Positions 10,872 through 19,490 of a stretch of 64,000 nt of DNA are shown piece by piece. The position numbers and the translations under genes were made by a program. The stretch is from assembly GCF_017310545.1 (NCBI RefSeq), contig NZ_CP066203.1, forward strand, positions 496,001-560,000, in the 5' to 3' direction. The stretch's first letter is position 1, and each line of letters starts with the position of its first letter. The DNA comes from Methylacidimicrobium sp. B4 (GTDB lineage Bacteria; Verrucomicrobiota; Verrucomicrobiia; Methylacidiphilales; Methylacidiphilaceae). The notes beneath the pieces were generated by a model. It did not search any database. It was not told the DNA's origin and saw nothing but the letters and a program-made list of their open reading frames with translations.

Positions 10872-11509
10872 ATCCCGATCTTCAAACCTTTACCGGCGGC
10901 CCCCTCCAGACCAATGCCTACCTCTTTCCCGGCGAGGACGGCTGGATCTGCGTCGACGCGCCACAAGGCATCGCTGCCTTTCTGCGCGATAAGAAGCTCC
11001 GCGTCGAAACCCTCCTCCTGACCCATGGCCACTTCGACCATGTCTGGGATGCGGCCGAGCTCGTTTCCGAATTCGGAGCCGTCGCCTATGCCCATCCGGC
11101 CGACTTCCCCCTCCTCTACCATCCCATCCGGCCGCGAAACTATGGCATCTCGGGAGAGCATGCCCCTCTCCGGCAGGTAACCCCGCTCCCCCTCTCCCCG
11201 CATGGCTCCATCCGCTGGGGCTGCAGCGGACGCGAGTTCGTCCTCTTTCACATTCCCGGCCACTGCCCCGGGAGCGTCGCCTACTACGAGCCCCGCGCCT
11301 CGCGCACCTTTGGCGGCGACATCCTCTTCGCCGGCGGCGTCGGCCGATGGGATCTGCCCGGCGGCTCCCGCAGAGAGCTGATCGAGGGCATCCGCCGCTA
11401 CCTCCTCCCCCTCCCCGCGGAAACCATGGTCTATCCCGGCCATGGCCGCCCGACCACCATCGGTGCCGAGCGCGCGACCAATCCCTTCCTGCAAGGAGAA
11501 GCAGAGTGA
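10868..11509 (+). CDS. MBL-fold metallo-hydrolase (glyoxalase II-like)
   Basis: 213 aa. The metallo-beta-lactamase motif THGHFDHVWDAAEL gives the HxHxDH zinc site; HIPGHCPGSVAYYE provides the next His, FGGDILFAGGVGRWDL the bridging Asp, and VYPGHGRPTTI the last His. The order and spacing match small hydroxyacylglutathione hydrolase-like thioesterases, though many such proteins act on other thioesters. It is translationally coupled to the GH1 gene (ATGA), but no shared pathway is evident. Downstream, gene order breaks into the acquired patch at 11.6-12.9 kb. Confidence 0.82.
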   Translation: MNPDLQTFTGGPLQTNAYLFPGEDGWICVDAPQGIAAFLRDKKLRVETLLLTHGHFDHVWDAAELVSEFGAVAYAHPADFPLLYHPIRPRNYGISGEHAPLRQVTPLPLSPHGSIRWGCSGREFVLFHIPGHCPGSVAYYEPRASRTFGGDILFAGGVGRWDLPGGSRRELIEGIRRYLLPLPAETMVYPGHGRPTTIGAERATNPFLQGEAE

Positions 11510-11614
11510 ATAGGAGGAGCCGGGCGAGCGACGAAGTCCCCATCCCGGGCGTCTTGAACAACCGCCCTCGCAATCGGATGATGTGGGTGAGGTCGAGAAC
11601 AAGAGGATGACGCG

Positions 11615-11812
11615 ATGACCCGCGGCCTGTTCACGGAAGAGGAGCGCGAAGCAAAGCGGGACAAGATCGGCGATGCGCGGGGCGGTCCGATGGTCGCCGC
11701 CAGCATCGTGCTGGTTCCGAAGCAGCCGTTGATCAAGGATGGGAAGGTCGTCGTTCCGCAGGAGGCCACACCCGCCGGCTGCTCGCTCTCCACGGGGTAT
11801 CATGCACGATAG
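11615..11812 (+). pseudogene. Internally deleted IS5-type transposase remnant
   Basis: 65 codons. The first 20 (MTRGLFTEEEREAKRDKIGD) look like the N-terminus of a large group of IS5-family transposases, and the next stretch (MVAASIVLVPKQP) looks like their internal DDE-strand segment MVDASIVPVPKQ, which normally lies over 100 residues further on and holds the first catalytic Asp. Here that Asp is Ala. The two pieces are joined in frame, as expected from an internal deletion. It has no catalytic domain. Recognition is from memory of the family; a database search would settle it. Confidence 0.5.
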
Positions 11813-12395
11813 GCTTCCATTGTTGACCTTTCCCGATGCGGCAGCCTTCGAGGCCTGGCTGACCGGTCAGTCTGACGATGCGGTCGGGGCTTGGCTCAGG
11901 TTCGCCAAGAAAGGCGCGCCGGAACGGACCCTCAGCAAATCCGACGCCATCGATTGCGCCCTTTGCCATGGATGGGTGGATGGCCAGCTCGGTCGAGTTG
12001 ACACCTACTACTTCAAGGCACGCTTCACGCCGCGACGGCCCAACAGCCCCTGGTCGCAGAGGAACTGCGAACGCGTCGAGCGGCTTCTGGCCGCCGGCCG
12101 CATGAAACCCAAAGGCCAAGCGGAGATCCATCGGGCGAAGGCCGATGGGCGATGGGCCGCCGCATACCCGCCCCAATCACGGGCCGCGACGGACGACGAT
12201 CTGAAGGCCGCCCTCGATGCCGAGCCGCGCGCCCGCGCGTTGTTCGACGCGCTGGACCGAGCCAATCGGTATTCCATACTCTATCGCGTGCATCAAGCGA
12301 AGACCTCGGAAAAACGCGCCGCAAAAATTGCTGAACTGGTCGCAAAGCTCGCTCGCGGAGAAACCGTTCCTCCCCGGCGAGGGTCAACCCCATGA
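11802..12395 (+). CDS. YdeI/OmpD-associated family protein
   Basis: 197 aa, no signal peptide or membrane segment. It begins LLTFPDAAAFEAWL and has GAWLRFAKKGAPERTLSKSDA, the CALCHGWVDGQ motif with two Cys, DTYYFKARFTPRRPNSPWS and a C-terminal helical segment, all typical of the YdeI family, often labelled bacteriocin-protection or OmpD-associated; the biochemical role is not established. The ATG at 11802 overlaps the transposase remnant. The stop overlaps the DUF1697 start (ATGA), so the two genes form a unit. Such gene pairs are common in Proteobacteria, and the adjoining transposase debris suggests acquisition. Confidence 0.72.
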   Translation: MHDRLPLLTFPDAAAFEAWLTGQSDDAVGAWLRFAKKGAPERTLSKSDAIDCALCHGWVDGQLGRVDTYYFKARFTPRRPNSPWSQRNCERVERLLAAGRMKPKGQAEIHRAKADGRWAAAYPPQSRAATDDDLKAALDAEPRARALFDALDRANRYSILYRVHQAKTSEKRAAKIAELVAKLARGETVPPRRGSTP

Positions 12396-12913
12396 CCAGC
12401 TACGTTGCCTTGCTGCGGGCGGTGAATGTCGGAGGCACGGGCAAGGTGCCGATGACCGAGTTGCGCGCCATCTGCGAGAACTGCGGTTTCCAGGACGTCC
12501 GCACCTATATCGCCAGCGGCAATGTGCTCTTCAAGGCCGACCTGGGCGAGACGGTGGTCCAGGCTAAGCTGGAAGCTCAGTTGCGCGGCTATGCCGGCAA
12601 GCCCGTGGGGGTCGCTGTCCGAACCGGCCCCGAGATGGCGGCCGTTCTCGCGGCCAATCCGTTCCGTGAGGCCGCGCCTAACCGGGTCGTGGCTATATTC
12701 CTGAAGGAACCGCCGCCTGCGGACCTGCTCGACAAGGTGAGAGGTCTTGCCTGCGAGGAAATCGCCATCGGCGTGCGAGAGGTTTACGTTCATTATCCCG
12801 GCGGCCAGGCGGACACGAGGCTCAAGATACCCGCCGCAAGTTCCGGGACCGCGCGTAACATGAACACCGTAGCCAAACTTGTCGAACGGATGTCGGCGCC
12901 AACATCGGGATGA
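12392..12913 (+). CDS. DUF1697 domain protein
   Basis: 173 aa. The start TSYVALLRAVNVGGTGKVPM is the hallmark of DUF1697, followed by LRAICENCGFQDVRTYIASGN and a second ferredoxin-like half with NPFREAAPNRVVAIFL. The C-terminus ends LKIPAASSGTARNMNTV, the usual family ending in which the basic residues precede the TxRNxxTV motif. Function is unknown. It is coupled by ATGA to the YdeI-like gene and separated from fabI by about 125 bases. The pair appears to be cargo within otherwise conserved gene order. Confidence 0.75.
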   Translation: MTSYVALLRAVNVGGTGKVPMTELRAICENCGFQDVRTYIASGNVLFKADLGETVVQAKLEAQLRGYAGKPVGVAVRTGPEMAAVLAANPFREAAPNRVVAIFLKEPPPADLLDKVRGLACEEIAIGVREVYVHYPGGQADTRLKIPAASSGTARNMNTVAKLVERMSAPTSG

Positions 12914-13038
12914 CCACGCTCTCGACCGCATCCATGCGGTCGCTCTCGACCGCCCTGATTTGCAGGACCATGCCCTCTCCTCTGGAACCACCACAAAAGA
13001 ACGTGACTTTTGGGGAAGCGCGGGCTTCTGTGAATAGG

Positions 13039-13815
13039 ATGAACAAGGGATTCCTCGAAGGAAAAACCGCCCTCGTCTTCGGGGTCGCCAACAAGCGCAG
13101 CCTCGCCTGGGCGATCGCGCAAGCCTGGAGCTCCGAGGGAGCCTCGCTCGTCCTCGGCTATCAAGGCGAACGGCTGCGGGAAAATGCCGAAGAGCTCGCC
13201 CGGTCTCTGCCCAAGCCGGGGAAGGCGATCGGCTGCGATGTCGGCGAGGATGCAGAGCTCGATACTTTTTTTGCCGAGGTCGCCCGCGAGGCGCCCGTGG
13301 TCGACCTGGTCCTCCACAGCGTCGCCTTTGCCCCGAAGGAGGCGCTCGACCACGAGCTTTCCGAGGTCAAGCGGGACGATTTCCTCGTGAGCTTCGACAT
13401 CAGCGTCTATTCGTTCCTGGCGATCGCCCGGCGCGCCAAGCCGCTGATGACCCGGGGCGGGCTTCTTCTGACCCTCACCTACTACGGCTCGGAAAAGGTG
13501 ACCCCGCAATACCACATCATGGGAACCGCCAAGGCGGCTTTGGAAGCCTCGGTCCGCTACCTGGCCTTCGAGCTCGGCCCCCGGGGGATCCGGGTCAACG
13601 CGCTGAGCCCGGGGCCGGTCAATACCCTCGCCGCCCGCGGCATCCCCGGCTTCGTCCAGATGCTCAAGCATCACCAGGAGAAGGCCCCCTTGCGGAAGCT
13701 CGTCGAGCCGGCGGAAGTGGGTGCGGCGGCCGCCTTTCTCGCCAGCGAGGGCGGCTCCGCCATCACGGGGCAGACGATCTATCTCGACGGCGGCTATTCG
13801 ATCCTGGGTGCATAG
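13039..13815 (+). CDS. fabI: Enoyl-[acyl-carrier-protein] reductase (NADH)
   Basis: 258 aa, SDR fold of the FabI subgroup. It does the last reduction in fatty-acid elongation. ALVFGVANKRSLAWAIAQ is the divergent glycine motif of FabI, HSVAFAPKEAL follows, and the catalytic Tyr-x6-Lys is in YHIMGTAKAAL. YYGSEKV and RVNALSPGPVNTLAARGI also fit. The start at 13039 is set by homology; a GTG at 13030 and an ATG at 12910 are in frame, the latter giving an unlikely Ser/Thr-rich extension. The sequence 12914-13038 before it shows nothing recognisable. Confidence 0.93.
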   Translation: MNKGFLEGKTALVFGVANKRSLAWAIAQAWSSEGASLVLGYQGERLRENAEELARSLPKPGKAIGCDVGEDAELDTFFAEVAREAPVVDLVLHSVAFAPKEALDHELSEVKRDDFLVSFDISVYSFLAIARRAKPLMTRGGLLLTLTYYGSEKVTPQYHIMGTAKAALEASVRYLAFELGPRGIRVNALSPGPVNTLAARGIPGFVQMLKHHQEKAPLRKLVEPAEVGAAAAFLASEGGSAITGQTIYLDGGYSILGA

Positions 13816-13836
13816 CCAGCAGGTAGGCCGCGGAAG

Positions 13837-14529
13837 ATGACCCCCCATCGCATCATTCTTTGGGATATCGACGGCACCCTCCTCCACAGCGGCGGCGCTG
13901 GGGAAGCCGCGATCATCCGCACAGTCCGGGCCCTCTACGGAAAGGAGCTCGCCCTGCCGGAGATCGACTACAGGGGACGGACCGACTTGCTGATCGTCCG
14001 GCAGATCTTTACGCGGTTCGGGATCTCCTGGTCCGAAGAGAGCGTCGCCCGGTTCCGCAACACCTATCTCGACTATCTGAGAGAGGAGATCTCGCACGCC
14101 TCCGGCCATCTCTTTCCCGGGGTGGAGCGGATGCTCTCGTCGATCGCGGAGATTGCCGGATGGCAGCAGGGGCTGCTGACGGGAAACTTCGAGCGCGGAG
14201 CCAGGATCAAGCTCGATCACTTCGGGCTGGGGCGCTTCTTTGGCTTCGGCGCCTTCGGCGACCGGTGGGAGTGCCGGAATGAAGTAGCGCGCGCAGCCTT
14301 CGACCTTGTCCGGGAGCGTTGGGGGGAGAGCCTCTCGGCCCAACAGATCTTCCTGATCGGCGACACTCCGCACGACGTGCTGTGCGCCCAGGCGATCGGC
14401 GCCTGTTCCATCGCTGTGGCCACCGGGGGCTATTCCCTCTCCGAGCTCGCCGGCTACCGCCCTACCCTGCTCTTGCCAGACCTGGAGCAGTTCGGACCAG
14501 TTCTCTCCCTCGTGAAAGGCCACGGCTGA
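13837..14529 (+). CDS. HAD-superfamily phosphatase (phosphoglycolate phosphatase-like)
   Basis: 230 aa. IILWDIDGTLLHSGGAG holds the DxDGT nucleophile; GLLTGNFERGARIKLDHF contains motif II, and FLIGDTPHDVLCAQAIGACSIAVATGGYSL contains motifs III and IV. The alpha-helical cap inserted after motif I is the C1 type of the PGP/beta-phosphoglucomutase group. Substrate cannot be named; phosphoglycolate is plausible given the Calvin cycle use reported for this group of methanotrophs, but it is only an inference. It lies 21 bases after fabI. Confidence 0.75.
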   Translation: MTPHRIILWDIDGTLLHSGGAGEAAIIRTVRALYGKELALPEIDYRGRTDLLIVRQIFTRFGISWSEESVARFRNTYLDYLREEISHASGHLFPGVERMLSSIAEIAGWQQGLLTGNFERGARIKLDHFGLGRFFGFGAFGDRWECRNEVARAAFDLVRERWGESLSAQQIFLIGDTPHDVLCAQAIGACSIAVATGGYSLSELAGYRPTLLLPDLEQFGPVLSLVKGHG

Positions 14530-14599
14530 ACGGATCCCGCATCGGGGCGCAACGGACGCAGCGGAGGAGCCGCAGAAGAGAAAGTGGTGAGAGGAACAG

Positions 14600-16060
14600 A
14601 TGGAGCCGCTCTTTGACGTCGCCGTAATCGGCGGGGGGAGTGCTGGGTTTGCCGCGGCGAGGACGGCGGCGGCCTTCGGAGCGCGCACGGCGCTCATCGA
14701 TGGTTCGGAGCGGCTGGGCGGGCTTTGCATCCTGGCGGGCTGCATGCCGACCAAGGCTCTGCTGGAAGCCAGCCGACGCTGGCACGCCATCGGGGAGGCC
14801 GGGCTATTCGGCCTGGAGGCGCAGCCCATCCGAGCCGACTTTCCTGCGATCCTGGCCCGGACCCAGCGGCTCGTCTCGGAGTTTGCGGCCGACCGGCAGA
14901 AGGAGCTCACCGAAGGAAAGTTCCAGCTCATCCGCGCTCACGCCTCCTTCCTCAACCCCCATCAGGTCGAGCTCACCTACCACGATGGGCAAAAGAGCAT
15001 TCTGCGCGCCAAGGCCTTCGTGGTTGCGACGGGATCGCGGATCAGCCATCCTCCCCTGCCCGAGCTCCGGGAGATCGGCTTCTGGGACAGCAACACCGTC
15101 CTCGAACAAAAAGAGCTCCCGGAAAGCCTGATCGTCCTGGGCGGAGGGCCGGTTGCGGTTGAGTATGCGCAGTTTTTTGCGAGGCTCGGCGTCGGCGTCC
15201 GTCTCGTGCAACGGGGAGCCCACCTGCTGAAACGGTTTGACTCCGATCTCGCCCTCGTCCTGGAGGAGTCGTTTCGGGAAGAGGGGATCGAGCTCTGGAC
15301 CAGCTCCTCGCTCATTTCCGCAGACTGGTGCGGAGAGCAGAAGCGGCTCCGCCTCGTCCAGCGGGGAGCCATCCAGGACCTGGTGGCCCGCGAGATCTTC
15401 CTGGCCACAGGACGCACGCCGGCCCTGGAAAGGCTGCACCTTCCCGCCGCGGGGATCGAGTCCCACCCGAGGGCTCCCGCGGTCGATTCCGAGATGCGGA
15501 CGCGCGCACCCCACATCTTTGCGGCAGGAGACGTCGTCGGCATCGAGGAGGTCGTCCACATCGCCGTCCTCCAAGGAGAGGCGGCCGGGGAGAATGCCGC
15601 CCGAGAGGCGACGGGGGCCGGCGGACCCTTCCGCAGCCTCGACTATCGGCTCACGATGGAAATCGTCTTCACCGAGCCCCAGGTGGCCCGGCTCGGCCTG
15701 ACCGAGGCGGGGGCGCACCTGGCCGGACGGCCGGTGCTCGTCGCCCGCTATCCCTTCGCCGACCACGGCAAATCCCTTCTCATGGGAGCCACCAAGGGCT
15801 TCGTCAAGCTGCTCGCCGACCCGGCGAGCGGGGAGCTCCTGGGTGCCGGCATCGCGGGTCCGGAAGCCTCCGAGCTCATCCACGAGCTCCTCGCCCTCCT
15901 CTCGGTCCGCGCCACGGCGGGCGATCTGGCCCGGCTGCCCCACTACCATCCGACCCTTTCTGAAATCCTGACCTATCCGGCGGAAGAGATCGACCGGCAG
16001 GTCGCTTGTTCCCAGCGGCCCGGCTCTTCCCCGCTGCCCCCAAAGCCACCCGACCCATGA
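14600..16060 (+). CDS. FAD-dependent pyridine nucleotide-disulfide oxidoreductase
   Basis: 486 aa, class I flavoprotein disulfide reductase. VAVIGGGSAGFAAARTAAAFG binds FAD; GGLCILAGCMPTKALLEAS holds the redox Cys-x4-Cys; LIVLGGGPVAVEYAQFFARLG binds NAD(P)H; IFAAGDVVG is the second FAD motif; LPHYHPTLSEIL carries the C-terminal His-x-Pro-Thr seen in lipoamide dehydrogenase and MerA-like enzymes. It lacks the MerA N-terminal HMA domain and the C-terminal Cys pair. The substrate is unknown; LCILAGCMPTK differs from the usual [11 protein letters not shown]. It overlaps cysS by ATGA. Confidence 0.82.
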   Translation: MEPLFDVAVIGGGSAGFAAARTAAAFGARTALIDGSERLGGLCILAGCMPTKALLEASRRWHAIGEAGLFGLEAQPIRADFPAILARTQRLVSEFAADRQKELTEGKFQLIRAHASFLNPHQVELTYHDGQKSILRAKAFVVATGSRISHPPLPELREIGFWDSNTVLEQKELPESLIVLGGGPVAVEYAQFFARLGVGVRLVQRGAHLLKRFDSDLALVLEESFREEGIELWTSSSLISADWCGEQKRLRLVQRGAIQDLVAREIFLATGRTPALERLHLPAAGIESHPRAPAVDSEMRTRAPHIFAAGDVVGIEEVVHIAVLQGEAAGENAAREATGAGGPFRSLDYRLTMEIVFTEPQVARLGLTEAGAHLAGRPVLVARYPFADHGKSLLMGATKGFVKLLADPASGELLGAGIAGPEASELIHELLALLSVRATAGDLARLPHYHPTLSEILTYPAEEIDRQVACSQRPGSSPLPPKPPDP

Positions 16061-17454
16061 CCCGCTGCCGCACCCCCCTTCACCTCTTCAACACCCTTTC
16101 CCGTAGCCGGGAAGAGTTCCATCCGATCGCCCCTCCCAAGGTCCGGCTGTATGCCTGCGGCCCGACCGTCTATGGGCGCGCCCACATCGGGAACTTCCGG
16201 ACCTTTCTCTTCGTCGACCTCCTCCGTCGAGTGCTCCGCCTCTTTGGCTTCGAACCGGAATCGGTGATGAACTATACCGACGTCGACGACAAGACGATCG
16301 CCGCGGCAGAGGCGGCTTCCCTGCCGCTCCGCGAGCTGACAGGGCGCTATATCGAGCTCTTCGAGGAGGATCTCCAGACCCTTCACATCCCGCTCCCCGA
16401 CCGGCGGCCAAAGGCCACCGACCATATCGGGCTGATGATCGCGCTCATCGAGGAGCTGCTCCGGAAGGGGCATGCCTACGTCGGCGAGGACGGCTCGGTC
16501 TACTTCCGGATCGGCTCCTTCCCCGACTACGGAAAGCTCGCCCATCTGGATCGGGGGGGGCTCCAGCCGGGAGCGCGCATCGCCCAGGATGAATATCTCA
16601 AGGAGAGCGTCGGGGACTTTGCGCTCTGGAAAGCCTGGAAACCCGAGGACGGTGAGGTCGGCTGGGCCTCCCCCTGGGGGAAGGGACGTCCCGGCTGGCA
16701 TATCGAGTGCTCCGCGATGAGCATGCACTATCTCGGAGAGGAGTTCGACATCCACTGCGGAGGCACCGATCTCATCTTTCCACACCATGAGAACGAGATC
16801 GCCCAGAGCCGCTGTGCGACCGGAAAGGGCTTTGCCCACGTCTGGCTCCACTGCAGCCATGTGCTCGTGGACGGCGAGAAGATGTCGAAATCCCTGGGCA
16901 ACGTCTATTCGGTCGCCGACATCCTCGCCCAAGGCTACACCGGCCGACATCTCCGCTTCCTCCTGCTCACGGCCGCCCACTATCGCCAGACGCTGAACTT
17001 TACGTGGGAGGGGCTTGCGGCGGCCAAGGCCGCCGTCGGACGGATCGACGACTGGCTCGCGCGCTGGCATTCGCTTCCCCCCGAGCGGTTTGCCGCCGCC
17101 TCCTCGGAAGGGGAAGAGTTCCTGGCCCGATTCTGCGCCTCCCTGGCCGATGATCTCAACCTCTCGGATGCGCTCGGCCACTTCTTCGAATTCCTCCGCG
17201 CCACCAACCGCTCGATCGATCTGGGCGCTCCGCTACCGGACCTGCCGGAGATCTGGCGCGCCCTCGACTCGGTTCTCGGCCTTGGCGAACCGGATGACAC
17301 CGTTCCGCCGCATCTGCAGGAGCTCCTCTCCCGCCGAGCGGCCGCGCGGCAGCGGCGGGACTGGAAGGAGAGCGACTCCCTGCGCGTGGCGATCGAGCGG
17401 CAAGGGTGGAGCGTTCGGGATACCGCCCAGGGTCAGGAGCTGCGGAGGAGATGA
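16057..17454 (+). CDS. cysS: Cysteinyl-tRNA synthetase
   Basis: 465 aa, class I synthetase. YACGPTVYGRAHIGNFRTF has the Zn-ligand Cys and the HIGN signature; HIECSAMSMHYLG and HCGGTDLIFPHHENEIAQS carry further Zn ligands and substrate contacts; KMSKSLGN is the KMSKS loop. The C-terminal DALR-type helical region ends QGWSVRDTAQGQEL. The ATG at 16057 overlaps the stop of the preceding reductase. Its own stop is overlapped by the tmk start region, so the three genes are tightly coupled. Confidence 0.95.
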   Translation: MTRCRTPLHLFNTLSRSREEFHPIAPPKVRLYACGPTVYGRAHIGNFRTFLFVDLLRRVLRLFGFEPESVMNYTDVDDKTIAAAEAASLPLRELTGRYIELFEEDLQTLHIPLPDRRPKATDHIGLMIALIEELLRKGHAYVGEDGSVYFRIGSFPDYGKLAHLDRGGLQPGARIAQDEYLKESVGDFALWKAWKPEDGEVGWASPWGKGRPGWHIECSAMSMHYLGEEFDIHCGGTDLIFPHHENEIAQSRCATGKGFAHVWLHCSHVLVDGEKMSKSLGNVYSVADILAQGYTGRHLRFLLLTAAHYRQTLNFTWEGLAAAKAAVGRIDDWLARWHSLPPERFAAASSEGEEFLARFCASLADDLNLSDALGHFFEFLRATNRSIDLGAPLPDLPEIWRALDSVLGLGEPDDTVPPHLQELLSRRAAARQRRDWKESDSLRVAIERQGWSVRDTAQGQELRRR

Positions 17455-18101
17455 TGCGATCCCATCCGCTGCGACTCATCACCTTCGAGGGATCGGAAGG
17501 AGCCGGAAAGTCGACCCAGATCGGTCGGCTCGCAGCCCGGCTGCACGCCTTGGGACAACCGGTCCTGACGGTCCGGGAGCCGGGCGGCACCCCCCTGGGG
17601 GAACGGCTCCGCCTGCTGCTCAAGGAGTCCTCTCCGGATCTTTCCGTCTGCCCGGAATCCGAGCTCCTCCTCTTCCTGGCCGCACGGGCCCAGCTCGTCC
17701 GCGAAACGATCGAGCCCGCCCTGCGCAAAGGTTCCTGGGTTCTCGCCGACCGCTTCAGCGACTCGACCCTCGCCTATCAGGGCCGAGGCCGGGGGTTTCC
17801 TGAGCCGCTCCTCCGCTCCCTCAACGAGCTCGCCTGCGCGGGCCTCACCCCGGCGGTCACCTTCGTCCTCGACATCTCCTCATCCGAAGGGCGGGCACGC
17901 ATCGCCCGCCGCCGCGGAGAGAGCACCAAAGCCGATCGGATCGAGGCCGAGCCGCCTGAATTCTTCGAGCGGGTCCGAGCCGCCTACCTTGACCTGGCCC
18001 GGGCCGAGCCCGATCGGGTCGTGCTCATCGACGCAGAGCGGCCCGAGGAGGAGGTTGCCGCCCAGATTTGGGAGATCGTGCGCCGTGTCCTTGGACTCTG
18101 A
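17454..18101 (+). CDS. tmk: Thymidylate kinase
   Basis: 215 aa. It phosphorylates dTMP to dTDP. ITFEGSEGAGKSTQ is the P-loop; VREPGGTPLGE is the DRX/substrate loop region with REPGGT; VLADRFSDSTLAYQGRGRG is the dTMP-binding segment; the LID has ARRRGE. Two ATGs lie in tandem at 17451 and 17454; the second is chosen because GGAGG ends five bases before it, while it is only two bases before the first. It overlaps the 5' end of holB. Confidence 0.92.
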   Translation: MRSHPLRLITFEGSEGAGKSTQIGRLAARLHALGQPVLTVREPGGTPLGERLRLLLKESSPDLSVCPESELLLFLAARAQLVRETIEPALRKGSWVLADRFSDSTLAYQGRGRGFPEPLLRSLNELACAGLTPAVTFVLDISSSEGRARIARRRGESTKADRIEAEPPEFFERVRAAYLDLARAEPDRVVLIDAERPEEEVAAQIWEIVRRVLGL

Positions 18102-18996
18102 AACCATTCTTCTCCGCCTGCGGCAGGCGCTGGCCGACGACCGGCTCGCCCATGCCTATCTCCTGCTGGGCCCCAGCTCCTCTCTGCTCGAGGCGCTCGC
18201 GTTCCGGATCGCAGCCCTTCTGCTCGGGCCCCGTCCCGAAAACCATCCCGACTTCCACCTCGCCCGACCCGAGTCCCGGCTGCGCCGCATCCCGGTCGAA
18301 CGGATGCGCGCACTCATGGCGATGCTCGCCCTCAAGCCCTACGAGAGCCGCTTTCGCGTAGCGCTGATCTGCGATGCCGAGCGGATGTGCCTCGGAGGCG
18401 GCGAAGCGGCGAACTCTTTCCTGAAAACGCTGGAAGAGCCGCCCCAGGATGTGGTGATCTTGCTCACCAGCACCCAGCCCCAGATGCTGCTTCCCACGAT
18501 CTCCTCCCGGTGCATCCCGCTCGCCGTTCGGGCCGATCCGGCTGCCGCGATGCCGGATGATCCTCGGGAAGCCCGATTCCTCGCCGACTGGTTCGCACCG
18601 GGACCGGGCTTCCTTCTGCGGGCTTTTCGACGCGCCGCTCTTCTGGAAAGCACCTTCCTTGAGATCCGCAAGGAGATCGAATCGGAAATGGGCGAAGGGG
18701 AAGAGAGCGAACCCGAGGAGGTTCGCGCCGCCCTCGTCGAGTCGGCGGCCGATCTCCAGCGGGAACGGCTTCTGGCGAAGCTCGAGGAAGCCTATGCGAA
18801 AGAGGCCAGCGCGGAGCGAGAGGGGCCTCCCGGACGGGAGATCCGCATCCTCGAGGAGCTGTTGCGAGATCTCCGCGGCGGGCTCGATCCCGCGCTCGCG
18901 TACGCCCGAGCTTGCCTCGAGATCGAGGAGTCGACCAAGATGAGCGGGTTCGACGCCGAGGAATCTTCATGGAAACCAAAGAAATTGCCGAGTTGA
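18085..18996 (+). CDS. holB: DNA polymerase III delta-prime subunit (HolB-like)
   Basis: 303 aa. A clamp-loader AAA+ subunit with degenerate ATPase motifs: AHAYLLLGPSSSLLEALAFRIA in place of the P-loop, MCLGGGEAANSFLKTLEEPP, the typical NALLKTLEEPP segment, and ILLTSTQPQMLLPTISSRC with the SRC arginine finger. Zn-finger cysteines are absent. The start is a GTG at 18085 inside tmk; a TTG at 18091 is the alternative. The order tmk-holB is widespread in bacteria and supports the call. The C-terminal third is poorly conserved and highly charged. Confidence 0.83.
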   Translation: MSLDSETILLRLRQALADDRLAHAYLLLGPSSSLLEALAFRIAALLLGPRPENHPDFHLARPESRLRRIPVERMRALMAMLALKPYESRFRVALICDAERMCLGGGEAANSFLKTLEEPPQDVVILLTSTQPQMLLPTISSRCIPLAVRADPAAAMPDDPREARFLADWFAPGPGFLLRAFRRAALLESTFLEIRKEIESEMGEGEESEPEEVRAALVESAADLQRERLLAKLEEAYAKEASAEREGPPGREIRILEELLRDLRGGLDPALAYARACLEIEESTKMSGFDAEESSWKPKKLPS

Positions 18997-19418
18997 TCGA
19001 GTTGATGGCCAAGGGAAACCTTTCGGAGATCGAGGTGGAGCGCGAGGGGTTCCGCCTGCGGCTCCGGAAGGAACCCCCTCCGGCTGCGGCTCACCCCCAC
19101 ATGGTCTACGCCTCTCCCACCTCGATCGTGGCCCCCGAGAAGCTCAAGGAGCTGGCCGGTCCCTCGGCCGAATCTTCCCGGGAGATCCGCTCGCCGATGG
19201 TCGGAGTCTTCTACCGCTCCCCCTCGCCTGATTCGGCGCCCTACGTCGAAGTCGGCCAGGAGGTCAATGAAAACACGGTCGTCTGCATCATCGAGGCGAT
19301 GAAGGTCATGAACGAGATCAAGGCCGAAGCGCGCGGCATCATCACCGAGGTCCTCGCCGAGAACGGGAAGGCCGTCGACTTCGACCGCCCCCTCTTCCGG
19401 ATCCGCCCTCTCCCCTGA
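18969..19418 (+). CDS. accB: Acetyl-CoA carboxylase biotin carboxyl carrier protein
   Basis: 149 aa. The N-terminal helix METKEIAELIELMAKGNLSEIEVE is the AccB dimerisation region, then a Pro/Ala linker, then the biotinyl domain SPMVGVFYRSPSPD ... CIIEAMKVMNEI with the biotinylated Lys in EAMKVMN. It carries the carboxyl group for malonyl-CoA formation. The start overlaps holB by 28 bases. accC, which usually follows directly, is not next to it; the next gene is an unrelated hydrolase. Confidence 0.93.
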   Translation: METKEIAELIELMAKGNLSEIEVEREGFRLRLRKEPPPAAAHPHMVYASPTSIVAPEKLKELAGPSAESSREIRSPMVGVFYRSPSPDSAPYVEVGQEVNENTVVCIIEAMKVMNEIKAEARGIITEVLAENGKAVDFDRPLFRIRPLP

Positions 19419-19490
19419 CTCTGGCCCGACCCCGCCGCTTGCCTTTCGTTGCGCGCTGAGCGAGTCTTGTTCGTGCTCGAGGGAGACGGG

